Positions 14,967 through 21,325 of a DNA stretch of 21,325 bases are shown piece by piece. The stretch is from positions 1 to 21,325 of the forward strand of contig JBIIHL010000024.1 in the NCBI GenBank assembly GCA_044235825.1. The letters are read 5' to 3'. Both the position numbers and the translations under genes were made by a program. This DNA comes from CANGYM01 sp044235825 (GTDB lineage: Bacteria; Pseudomonadota; Alphaproteobacteria; JAJTHO01; CANGYM01). The notes beneath the pieces are model-generated. The model worked only from the letters and a program-made list of their open reading frames with translations, was not told where the DNA came from and ran no database searches. The stretch's first letter is position 1, and every line of letters begins with the position of its first letter.

Positions 14967-16027
14967 GGGGACGAGGTCTCAAAATCAATCCGTGGATCCA
15001 CCAGAACGTACATCACATCATTCAGGATATTCAGCAGCAATCCCAGCAGACTAAACAAAAACAACGTGGCAAACACCACGGGATAATCGCGATTCAGGGC
15101 GGCTTCGTACCCCAGCAGGCCCAAACCATCCAGCGAAAACAAAATTTCAATCAACAACGCCCCCGTAAACAGCATATGAATCACCGTGGCGGGAAAACCG
15201 GCAATCACCAGCAACATGGCATTGCGAAACACGTGACGCCACAAAATCCGCCCCTCGCTGGCGCCCTTGGCCCGCGCCGTTAACACAAAGGGCTTGCGCA
15301 GATAATCCAAAAAACAATTGCGGGTCAGCAATGTCAAACTGGCAAAACTGGCCAAAGACAGGGCAATCATGGGCAAAACCATATGCCACAGATAATCCAG
15401 CGCCCGATCCCAAAACGGCCAATCCGCCGCCCCCTCCGACGCCAAGCCCCGCAGGGGAAACCAACTGAAAAACTGCCCCCCCGCAAACATCACAATCAAA
15501 AACACCGCCACCAAAAAGGACGGCAAAGCGTAAGCCGCCACCAAAACCACACTGCTGAGGATATCCCCCGTGCTGTGGGCATGGCGGGCCTTGTAAATCC
15601 CCAGCGGAATGGAAAACCCATACATAATCAGCGTTCCCCACAACCCCAGAGACAGGGAAACCGGCAGCTTTTCCATAATCAAATCCCACACCGGACGATC
15701 CGAAAAATAGCTGGTGCCAAAATCAAAGGTCAAAAATTGCCCCATCATCCGAAAAAAACGGGTAGAAAGGGGCTGGTCAAAGCCAAATTGTTTATTCAGT
15801 TCATCCCGCAACTCTTGGTCATAGCGCATGCCTTGGGTGGGATTGCCGCCCCCTTCCGCAAAGCCCTGTCCCGTCAATCGCGCCGTAGCATCAACCCCCT
15901 GATGCCGATGCAACATCTGATCCACCGGCCCCCCAGGGGCGGCCTGAATCAACACAAAATTCAAAACCATAATCCCCAGCAACGTAGGAATCATGAGCAC
16001 AAAACGTTTCAAAAGATAGGCGGCCAT
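14963..16027 (-). CDS. yejB: Peptide ABC transporter permease, YejB type
   Basis: The 354-residue inner-membrane permease belongs to the OppB/DppB group. It starts MAAYLLKRFVLMIPTLLGIMVLNFVLIQAAPGG, the standard first segment. A long periplasmic stretch with GGNPTQGMRYDQELRDELNKQFGFDQP is characteristic of YejB. Later come ALPSFLVAVFL and the EAA loop ARAKGASEGRILWRHVFRNA. It forms the transmembrane pore with YejE, its overlapping downstream partner. The ribosome binding site is weak. A terminator-like hairpin separates it from ligA, so it may have its own promoter in the 64-base gap, although I could not identify one. Confidence 0.92.
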   Translation of the reverse strand: MAAYLLKRFVLMIPTLLGIMVLNFVLIQAAPGGPVDQMLHRHQGVDATARLTGQGFAEGGGNPTQGMRYDQELRDELNKQFGFDQPLSTRFFRMMGQFLTFDFGTSYFSDRPVWDLIMEKLPVSLSLGLWGTLIMYGFSIPLGIYKARHAHSTGDILSSVVLVAAYALPSFLVAVFLIVMFAGGQFFSWFPLRGLASEGAADWPFWDRALDYLWHMVLPMIALSLASFASLTLLTRNCFLDYLRKPFVLTARAKGASEGRILWRHVFRNAMLLVIAGFPATVIHMLFTGALLIEILFSLDGLGLLGYEAALNRDYPVVFATLFLFSLLGLLLNILNDVMYVLVDPRIDFETSSP

Positions 16028-16058
16028 GTGCAGGGGGGCTCTTTGTTTTGATGGTCGT

Positions 16059-16087
16059 AAAAAAAACCTTACACCCGTTTTGGGGTG
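16059..16087 (-). terminator. Probable intrinsic terminator after ligA
   Basis: On the minus strand CACCC and GGGTG pair around a 6-base loop (CAAAAC), followed five bases later by eight T residues (plus-strand A run 16059-16066). An alternative AAAAC/GTTTT stem overlaps it. It begins 5 bases after the ligA stop and would separate ligA from yejBE. The stem is short, so termination may be partial. Confidence 0.5.
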
Positions 16088-16091
16088 GGGG

Positions 16092-18092
16092 CTAGGGGGA
16101 TGATGGATTGCCCGCCCCTAAAAAGCGCTCCTCATCCCAAATCGTGACCTGCAGCGCTTCGGCTTTTTGCCGTTTGCTGCCGGCGTTTTCGCCCAGAACC
16201 ACCACATCGGTGGTGCGGGATACATCAGAGGCCACGCGAAAGCCCAGGGCTTTGGCCCGCGCTTTGGCCTCTTCCCGTGACATTTGGTTGAGTGTGCCTG
16301 TAAACACAATGGTTTTGCCGTTATAGGGCAAAGATACGGTTGGCGTCACGGGGGCGATGCTCAGCTGTTGGCTTAACCGCTGCACCAGTGCCCATGGGGC
16401 ATCGTGCTGGGCATAGTCCCTTAAAGACGCCACCAGTTTGGGCCCGATCCCGTCTAATGTTTCCAGACTGGGGTCCTCTTTTCCCTCACGGAACGTGCGA
16501 AGGCAGGACAAAAACCCCTCCACCGTGCCAAAATGTTCGGCCAGAGTCTCCGCCGCCGTTTCCCCCAGATGGGGAATGCCCAGGGCAAACAAAAAACGGG
16601 GCAGTGTGGTTTGCCTCGCCGTTTTCAGGGTTGTGACAAAGTTTTGTATGGCTTTGGTTTTCCATCCCTCGCGCCCCGTCAGCAGGGCAGGGGCTTTGTC
16701 CTGCAGATCAAACAGATCGGCAACGTTGGCAATCAGACCTTCGTCAAAAAACATCTCAAGCTGCTTTGTCCCGATGCCGTCCAGATTCAGGGCGCGGCGG
16801 GAAATGGCATGGTTCATAACCTCAAATTGCTGGGCGGGACAGGTGGCCCGCGCGATGCAGCGGCGCTGGATGTCGTTGCCGTGGCGAATAGCCTCGGCCC
16901 CGCACACGGGACAGTGATGGGGAAAGGCAAAGGGGACGGCGTCTGCCTGCCGCTGCTTTAGCACCACCGACACCACCTGCGGGATCACATCCCCCGCCCG
17001 CTGGATCAGGACATGATCGCCGATGCGGATGTCTTTGCGGACAATTTCGTCTTCGTTATGCAGGGTCGCCCGCCGCACCATCACCCCCCCCACATTGGTG
17101 GGGCGCAGGTGGGCCACGGGGGTCAAGGCCCCCGTGCGGCCCACCTGAATCACAATATCCTCGATAACAGAAGTGGCTTGTTGCGCCGGAAATTTATGGG
17201 CCAAGGCCCAGCGCGGGGCCCGCGCCACAAAGCCCAAGCGTTTTTGCAGGGCCATATCATCAAGTTTATACACCACCCCATCAATATCAAAGGGCAAATC
17301 CGGCCGCAAAACCTGAATCCGATCAAAGGCCTGCAACAGACAATCCAAATTCGGACAAAGGGTGCTTTGGGGCGGTGTCACAAACCCTTGCTGGCGCAAC
17401 CAGTCCACCATCTGATGTTGGTGAGTGAGATGGGGTAAAGGGGCCACGTGATAGGCAAAAAACCGCAAAGGGCGGCTGGCCGTCACCGCCGGATCCAACT
17501 GGCGCAGGGACCCCGCCGCTGCATTGCGCGGATTGGCAAAGGGGGCCCGTTTTGCCGCCTGTTGCTGGGCATTTAACGTTTCAAAATCCGCAAGCGATAA
17601 ATAAACCTCCCCCCTGATTTCCAGACGCTGGGGGGCATCTTTCAGGGTTTGGGGGATATCGGGCATGGTTTTGGCGTTGGCGGTGACAACCTCCCCCACC
17701 CGTCCATCGCCGCGGGTGGCGGCGCTGATCAGATGGCCGTTGTCGTAAATCAGGTTCAGGGACAGCCCGTCAATTTTGGGTTCAACCCAGCAGGGCAACG
17801 GGGTGTCCTCTGGCAGGTCCAAAAACCGACAGGCCCGCGCGAAAAAGGCCCGAACCTCTGGCCCGTTCATGGCATTATCCAGCGACATCATTTGGGTGTC
17901 ATGGGGGATTTTATCAAAGGTTTCTAGGGGCGGCGCCCCGATGCTCAGGCTGTCTTCCCCGCCCTGTAAGGCCCGAAGTTCCCGCACCAAGGCATCATAA
18001 TCCGCATCAGAGATGATGGGGGCATTGTTTTGGTAATACAGGCGATTGTGCTTTTCAATTTCAGAGCGCAAGGTGGCTAAACGATCCGGCAT
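16092..18092 (-). CDS. ligA: NAD-dependent DNA ligase
   Basis: LigA seals nicks in DNA during replication and repair using NAD. The 666-residue protein has every domain of the family. Domain Ia spans about 1-60 and shows NRLYYQ and SDADYDAL. The adenylation domain has the nucleotide-accepting lysine K106 in EPKIDGLS, GEVYL and NPRNAAAGSLRQLD. The OB fold follows, then a zinc finger with C394, C397, C412 and C418. Helix-hairpin-helix repeats come next, and a BRCT domain starts near 588 (NGKTIVFTGTL to WDEERFL). It begins 12 bases after smr. A 12-base palindrome overlies its ribosome binding site. Confidence 0.98.
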   Translation of the reverse strand: MPDRLATLRSEIEKHNRLYYQNNAPIISDADYDALVRELRALQGGEDSLSIGAPPLETFDKIPHDTQMMSLDNAMNGPEVRAFFARACRFLDLPEDTPLPCWVEPKIDGLSLNLIYDNGHLISAATRGDGRVGEVVTANAKTMPDIPQTLKDAPQRLEIRGEVYLSLADFETLNAQQQAAKRAPFANPRNAAAGSLRQLDPAVTASRPLRFFAYHVAPLPHLTHQHQMVDWLRQQGFVTPPQSTLCPNLDCLLQAFDRIQVLRPDLPFDIDGVVYKLDDMALQKRLGFVARAPRWALAHKFPAQQATSVIEDIVIQVGRTGALTPVAHLRPTNVGGVMVRRATLHNEDEIVRKDIRIGDHVLIQRAGDVIPQVVSVVLKQRQADAVPFAFPHHCPVCGAEAIRHGNDIQRRCIARATCPAQQFEVMNHAISRRALNLDGIGTKQLEMFFDEGLIANVADLFDLQDKAPALLTGREGWKTKAIQNFVTTLKTARQTTLPRFLFALGIPHLGETAAETLAEHFGTVEGFLSCLRTFREGKEDPSLETLDGIGPKLVASLRDYAQHDAPWALVQRLSQQLSIAPVTPTVSLPYNGKTIVFTGTLNQMSREEAKARAKALGFRVASDVSRTTDVVVLGENAGSKRQKAEALQVTIWDEERFLGAGNPSSP

Positions 18093-18104
18093 CAGGGGGC
18101 CCCC

Positions 18105-18533
18105 TTAATGGTTTTTAAGCAAGACATAATACGCCCCCGCCCCGCCATGATGTCTGGCCGAGGGGCACATATGCGCCACAAGGCCCCGAAAATCCGGCAT
18201 CAGCATCCATTCTTCAAAGGATTGTTTCAACGTTCGGGCGTGGGGCTGGCTGTTGTTGCCCTTGCCGGTAATCACCAGCAGCAGGCGTTTTTTTTGGTCT
18301 CTGGCGCGGCGCAGAACATGGATCAAACGATCATGGGCCTGAATCAGGGTTAACCCATGCAAATCAAGGGTGACCTCAGGGTCATACCCCCCCCGCTGTA
18401 ACCGCCGCAGCGATAGGAAACGGGGGGAAGAACTTTGGGGGGCCAAAACATCCTTATCCAAACCACCGCGGCGCGATGGGGGGGATCCCAATGGCCGCGT
18501 GGTTTTTCGGATATCGTCCCAGCTTTCCTCCAT
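18105..18533 (-). CDS. Smr domain protein
   Basis: The 142-residue protein has an unstructured basic and Ser/Pro-rich N-terminus (1-50), followed by a single Smr domain. It shows LDLHGLTLIQAHDRL (56-70), LLLVITGKGNN (84-94) and HGGAGAYYVLL (129-139). Smr domains resemble the C-terminal nuclease domain of MutS2, and stand-alone members have been linked to DNA or RNA cleavage; the substrate here is unknown. The gene sits 9 bases after the dsbA-like gene and 12 before ligA, so the three are probably cotranscribed. Confidence 0.92.
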   Translation of the reverse strand: MEESWDDIRKTTRPLGSPPSRRGGLDKDVLAPQSSSPRFLSLRRLQRGGYDPEVTLDLHGLTLIQAHDRLIHVLRRARDQKKRLLLVITGKGNNSQPHARTLKQSFEEWMLMPDFRGLVAHMCPSARHHGGAGAYYVLLKNH

Positions 18534-18542
18534 GAAAAAACG

Positions 18543-19172
18543 CTATTGTTTGCCCTTAATTTGGGCGATTTTTTCCCGCAGGGATTCTATGGAAACGGCT
18601 CCACCCTCTATTTTTTCCCCATTCAGGAACAGGGTGGGGGTGGCTTCCACACCCAAGACCTTCTCGGCGTCCAGACGGGTTTGCAGCAGGGCATCTTTTT
18701 GGGCTTTGTCGGCCCAACAGGCGCTGATGGCCTCAGCAGACAGGCCTGCCTGCAGGGTGATGGTTTTTAAGGGCTCCAAATCCCCCCGCGCATTTAACCA
18801 CGTTTGCTGATTGGCCAGCAGAGTGGCAATGTAGGCATCCTGAGACGCCTGCGGCATACACAACGACAACAGGGCCCCATTCAGGGAAAAAGGGTCCCCC
18901 GCAAAGTGACGAAACACCAAACGCACCGTGCCATTTTTGATTTCGTTGTCTTTTAAAGCCGACACCGTATTTTTATAAAAATCGGCGCAGTGGCTGCAGG
19001 ACAAAGAGGCATATTCAATGATGGTCACAGGAGCCTTGGCATCCCCCATCACAATGTCGTTGGGGCGGGGGCCCAGAAGCTCTTCCCGCGTGGGGTCAGC
19101 CTGCGCCATGGCCAAAGACGTGATGGTGAAAACAAACAAAACAAAACAACCAAAAACGTGTTGAAAACGCAT
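18543..19172 (-). CDS. DsbA-family periplasmic thiol-disulfide protein
   Basis: The 209-residue protein has a Sec signal peptide (about 1-23, cleavage likely after AMA) and a thioredoxin fold with a DsbA-like helical insertion. The redox motif is C59-S-H-C62 within YASLSCSHCADF, and the cis-proline loop is ATPTLFLNG (P179). This suggests a periplasmic disulfide oxidase or isomerase-like role of the DsbA/Com1 group. Two further cysteines lie in the helical insertion (LSLCMP, ISACWAD). A good AGAGGG site precedes the start, and a plausible promoter lies at 19210-19238. It is the first gene of the dsbA-smr-ligA run. Confidence 0.93.
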   Translation of the reverse strand: MRFQHVFGCFVLFVFTITSLAMAQADPTREELLGPRPNDIVMGDAKAPVTIIEYASLSCSHCADFYKNTVSALKDNEIKNGTVRLVFRHFAGDPFSLNGALLSLCMPQASQDAYIATLLANQQTWLNARGDLEPLKTITLQAGLSAEAISACWADKAQKDALLQTRLDAEKVLGVEATPTLFLNGEKIEGGAVSIESLREKIAQIKGKQ

Positions 19173-19209
19173 GAAATACCCTCTGATGATGAAAAACAGA
19201 ATCAGGAGA

Positions 19210-19238
19210 ACTGTAGGGAGTTTTCAAAAACAGCGCAA
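19210..19238 (-). promoter_or_regulatory. Candidate promoter of the dsbA-like/smr/ligA operon
   Basis: On the minus strand TTGCGC (19238-19233) and TACAGT (19215-19210) are separated by 17 bases, matching 3 of 6 and 4 of 6 consensus positions. The predicted start near 19203 leaves a leader of about 30 bases containing AGAGGG. Confidence 0.4.
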
Positions 19239-19298
19239 GAGGGGAATTGAGGGGGAAAATTCCAGAAATCAAAAGCCCTGCCATTCCTTCCTTCTTTG

Positions 19299-19327
19299 TT
19301 GACGATTCCCGCGTGATGACTTAGAGG
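19299..19327 (+). promoter_or_regulatory. Candidate promoter of the ABC-F gene
   Basis: TTGACG (19299-19304) is a good -35, and 17 bases later TAGAGG (19322-19327) is a weak -10. Transcription would begin near 19334, after the alternative TTG start at 19329, which supports the ATG at 19350. Confidence 0.35.
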
Positions 19328-19349
19328 TTTGTGGAAAAAGCGATATGAT

Positions 19350-21179
19350 ATGACCCTACTGCTCAGCCTTGAAGACATCTGCCTGAATATGGGGGGAAAG
19401 CCCCTGTTTCAGGACACAACCCTCTATATTGGAGAGGGAGAGAAAATCTGTCTGGTGGGGCGCAATGGGGCGGGGAAGACCACATTGATGCGCCTGTTGA
19501 TGGGAGAGATGGAACCCGACACCGGTAAGCGCACCCTGTATCCAGGGATGCGGATTGGGTATTTGGCCCAGCAGGTGGCCTTTGATCCGTCGGAAACGGT
19601 GGCGTCCTTTGTCCGTGCTGGCTTGGCGGGGGATGAATATCGGGATTATCTGGTGGATATGGTGATGGGCCCCTTGGATCTGCGGCCCTCGGCATTGCTG
19701 GGATCCCTCTCAGGGGGGCAGCTGCGGCGGGCGGCGCTGGCCCAAAGTCTGGTGGATGCGCCGGACCTGCTGATGCTGGATGAACCCACCAACCATTTGG
19801 ATCTGGGGGCCATTGCGTGGCTGGAGGATTATATTGCGGGGTACGCCGGCGCCATTCTGTGCGTGTCCCACGATCGGGCGTTTTTAAAGGCCATATCCCA
19901 AAAAACCCTGTGGATTGATCGAGGGCAGGTGCGCACCCTGAATCGGGGATATGCCCATTTTGACGACTGGATGCAGGGCATTTTGGATCAGGAAGCCCGC
20001 ACCCTGCAAAACATGGAAAAAAAACTAGAGCAAGAAGTCGCTTGGACCCAAGGTGGCGTTACCGGACGGCGCAAGCGTAACCAGAAACGCATGGACAACC
20101 TGCATGCCCTGCGGGCCAAGCTGAAGGCAGACAAGGCCGCCTTTCGTCAAACCATCCGAACCGTGGCACTGGATCCGTTGCCGGCGGGGGATGTATCCAA
20201 ACTGATGATCGAATGCAAAGGGGTCAGTCATAGCTTTGTTCACGACGGCCACACCCAAGTGATGATGAAAGATTTTCATTTCCGCCTGATGCGGGGGGAT
20301 CGCATTGGCCTGCTGGGGAAAAATGGATCGGGAAAATCCACGTTTTTGAAAATCTTGCTCGGGCAAATGACGCCCGATAGCGGCCACATCCGCCGCGCCA
20401 AAACATTAGAGCCTGCCTATTTCGATCAATCCCGAAGTGACCTAGACCCCAGCAAGAGCCTGTGGGAAACCCTGTGTCCTGATGGGGGCGATTATATTTC
20501 TGTCGGGGGATCCCTGCGGCATGTGTGCGGGTATTTAAAGGATTTTCTGTTTGATCCCAAACAGGCCCGCGATGCCGTCAGCACATTATCCGGCGGGCAG
20601 CAAAACCGTTTGATGTTGGCCAAGGTGCTGGCCAACCCAGGCAATCTGCTGATTTTGGATGAGCCCACCAACGATTTGGATATGGATACGTTGGATCGAT
20701 TGCAAGACATTCTGGCTAATTATCAGGGCACTCTGTTGCTGGTCAGTCATGATCGGGACTTTTTGGACAATACCGTCACCAAAGTTCTGGCCTTTGAGGG
20801 TGAGGGCATCATCGAGGGGTACATGGGCGGTTACACCGATTATTTGGAACAAAAGGCCCAAAAAACAGAAAAAACTGCAAAAAAATCCACAGCCAAAACC
20901 CCTATCCCTGCCACCGCCCCCGCGCCGGTTGTGTTTGAACCCAAAGCCCCCCCTTTGCCCTTTGCCCTGAAAAAAGAGTTGGAGCAACTGCCCAAAACCA
21001 TGGCCAAACTGGAAAAAACCATCGCAAATCTGCACGAAGACCTCTCCGCCCCCGATCTGTACACCACCGATCCCGCCCGTTTTGATGATCTGGCCCGCCA
21101 GCTGAAAAAGGCCGAAGATGACCTCTCCACCGCCGAAACGCGCTGGTTAGACTTGGAGATGAAAAGGGGAGGGCTTTAA
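19350..21179 (+). CDS. uup: ABC-F family ATPase, Uup type
   Basis: The protein is about 609 residues with two ABC ATPase domains and no membrane segments. Domain 1 has Walker A GRNGAGKTT (37-45), signature LSGGQLRRA and Walker B LLMLDEPTNHLDL. Domain 2 has GKNGSGKST, LSGGQQNRL and LLILDEPTNDLDM, the last being typical of Uup. An interdomain linker rich in Lys/Arg and a C-terminal coiled coil after an Ala/Pro/Lys linker complete it. ABC-F proteins act on ribosomes, and Uup is also tied to DNA transposition stability. Domain 1 lacks the arm insertion, as alphaproteobacterial relatives do. A TTG at 19329 could add seven residues; ATG 19350 is preferred, though its ribosome binding site is weak. 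Confidence 0.93.
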   Translation: MTLLLSLEDICLNMGGKPLFQDTTLYIGEGEKICLVGRNGAGKTTLMRLLMGEMEPDTGKRTLYPGMRIGYLAQQVAFDPSETVASFVRAGLAGDEYRDYLVDMVMGPLDLRPSALLGSLSGGQLRRAALAQSLVDAPDLLMLDEPTNHLDLGAIAWLEDYIAGYAGAILCVSHDRAFLKAISQKTLWIDRGQVRTLNRGYAHFDDWMQGILDQEARTLQNMEKKLEQEVAWTQGGVTGRRKRNQKRMDNLHALRAKLKADKAAFRQTIRTVALDPLPAGDVSKLMIECKGVSHSFVHDGHTQVMMKDFHFRLMRGDRIGLLGKNGSGKSTFLKILLGQMTPDSGHIRRAKTLEPAYFDQSRSDLDPSKSLWETLCPDGGDYISVGGSLRHVCGYLKDFLFDPKQARDAVSTLSGGQQNRLMLAKVLANPGNLLILDEPTNDLDMDTLDRLQDILANYQGTLLLVSHDRDFLDNTVTKVLAFEGEGIIEGYMGGYTDYLEQKAQKTEKTAKKSTAKTPIPATAPAPVVFEPKAPPLPFALKKELEQLPKTMAKLEKTIANLHEDLSAPDLYTTDPARFDDLARQLKKAEDDLSTAETRWLDLEMKRGGL

Positions 21180-21193
21180 AAGCCCTGATTTTT
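21170..21193 (+). terminator. Intrinsic terminator overlapping the end of uup
   Basis: AGGGCT (21170-21175) pairs perfectly with AGCCCT (21181-21186) around a 5-base loop that includes the stop codon. GATTTTT follows. The stem is 6 bp with four G-C pairs, so moderate strength is expected. Confidence 0.6.
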
Positions 21194-21247
21194 CTTATCC
21201 AGGGTCATTCAATAAACCCTCTTTACACATAGGTAGGAAGGGTGTTG

Positions 21248-21273
21248 AGATGCTCTAAAAATAAGGAGCATCT
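21248..21273 (+). promoter_or_regulatory. Hairpin covering the ribosome binding site of the last gene
   Basis: AGATGCTC (21248-21255) and GAGCATCT (21266-21273) are exact reverse complements around the 10-base AT-rich loop TAAAAATAAG. The 3' arm ends at the base before the ATG. The ribosome binding site AAGGAG (21263-21268) is half in the loop and half in the stem, so folding would limit initiation. Confidence 0.55.
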
Positions 21274-21325
21274 ATGAAAATAATTGAGGGTTTGAAGAAG
21301 CTGAAGGATCACCGCGGGTATCAGG
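21274..21325 (+). CDS. Start of an unidentified gene (17 codons, runs off the window)
   Basis: An ATG with AAGGAG five bases upstream opens a frame reading MKIIEGLKKLKDHRGYQ before the window ends. The sequence is basic and probably helical, but too short for any assignment. The gene follows the uup terminator by about 80 bases, so it is likely a separate transcription unit. The hairpin just before its start is its most notable trait. Confidence 0.55.
   Translation, partial: MKIIEGLKKLKDHRGYQ

Noticed and set aside
21274..21325. Assigning a family to the partial protein at the right edge
   Set aside because: Seventeen residues are too few for a reliable match.
1..21325. tRNA or rRNA genes, CRISPR arrays, intact insertion sequences
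   Set aside because: Reading intergenic regions on both strands showed no cloverleaf, no regular spacer-repeat array and no transposase gene.

Overview
This window looks like a chromosomal segment of an alphaproteobacterium. The evidence is the gene order trpB-trpA-accD (the accD linkage is an alphaproteobacterial habit), the plsY-dprA pair, an AccD N-terminus of alphaproteobacterial type, and a Uup-type ABC-F protein without the usual arm insertion. A palindromic repeat beginning GTCATTCCGG recalls the small dispersed palindromes of Rickettsiales/Holosporales-like genomes, so a host-associated lineage is possible, but that is inference. Genes are tightly packed, with five 4-base stop/start overlaps, and most coding DNA is moderately GC-rich with many GGG and CCC codons.

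Layout. 1-1312: 5' part of gyrB (minus, running off the window). 1313-1566: divergent leader with an attenuator-like hairpin set. 1567-2147: rplU-rpmA. 2148-2547: no gene, but a nested palindromic, MITE-like element flanked by 10-base direct repeats. 2548-3734: yraN and rsmI (minus). 3739-5636: an LpoA/LppC-like lipoprotein gene and sfsA (plus), whose start lies 4 bases from that of rsmI. 5649-7403: dps-rmuC (minus).

7404-9190 is an AT-rich island. It holds a regulatory region with three dyads, a LuxR-type AHL-responsive regulator with every canonical ligand-pocket residue, and an unrecognised 198-residue protein. No luxI-like synthase is present. From 9185 a near-consensus promoter (TTGACA-N17-TATAGT) drives trpB-trpA-accD-plsY-dprA, which joins the last steps of tryptophan synthesis to fatty acid and phospholipid synthesis and DNA uptake or recombination.

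13941-19172 is on the minus strand. In transcription order it holds dsbA-like, smr, ligA, a probable terminator, then yejB and yejE, a peptide ABC permease pair without its ATPase or binding protein here. 19350-21179 is a Uup-type ABC-F ATPase with its own terminator. The last 52 bases begin an unidentified gene whose ribosome binding site is folded into a perfect 8-bp hairpin ending at the start codon.

Most of the window is housekeeping. The parts least explained by known families are the LuxR/unknown-gene island, the MITE-like element, the rplU leader and the hairpin-capped gene at the right edge.
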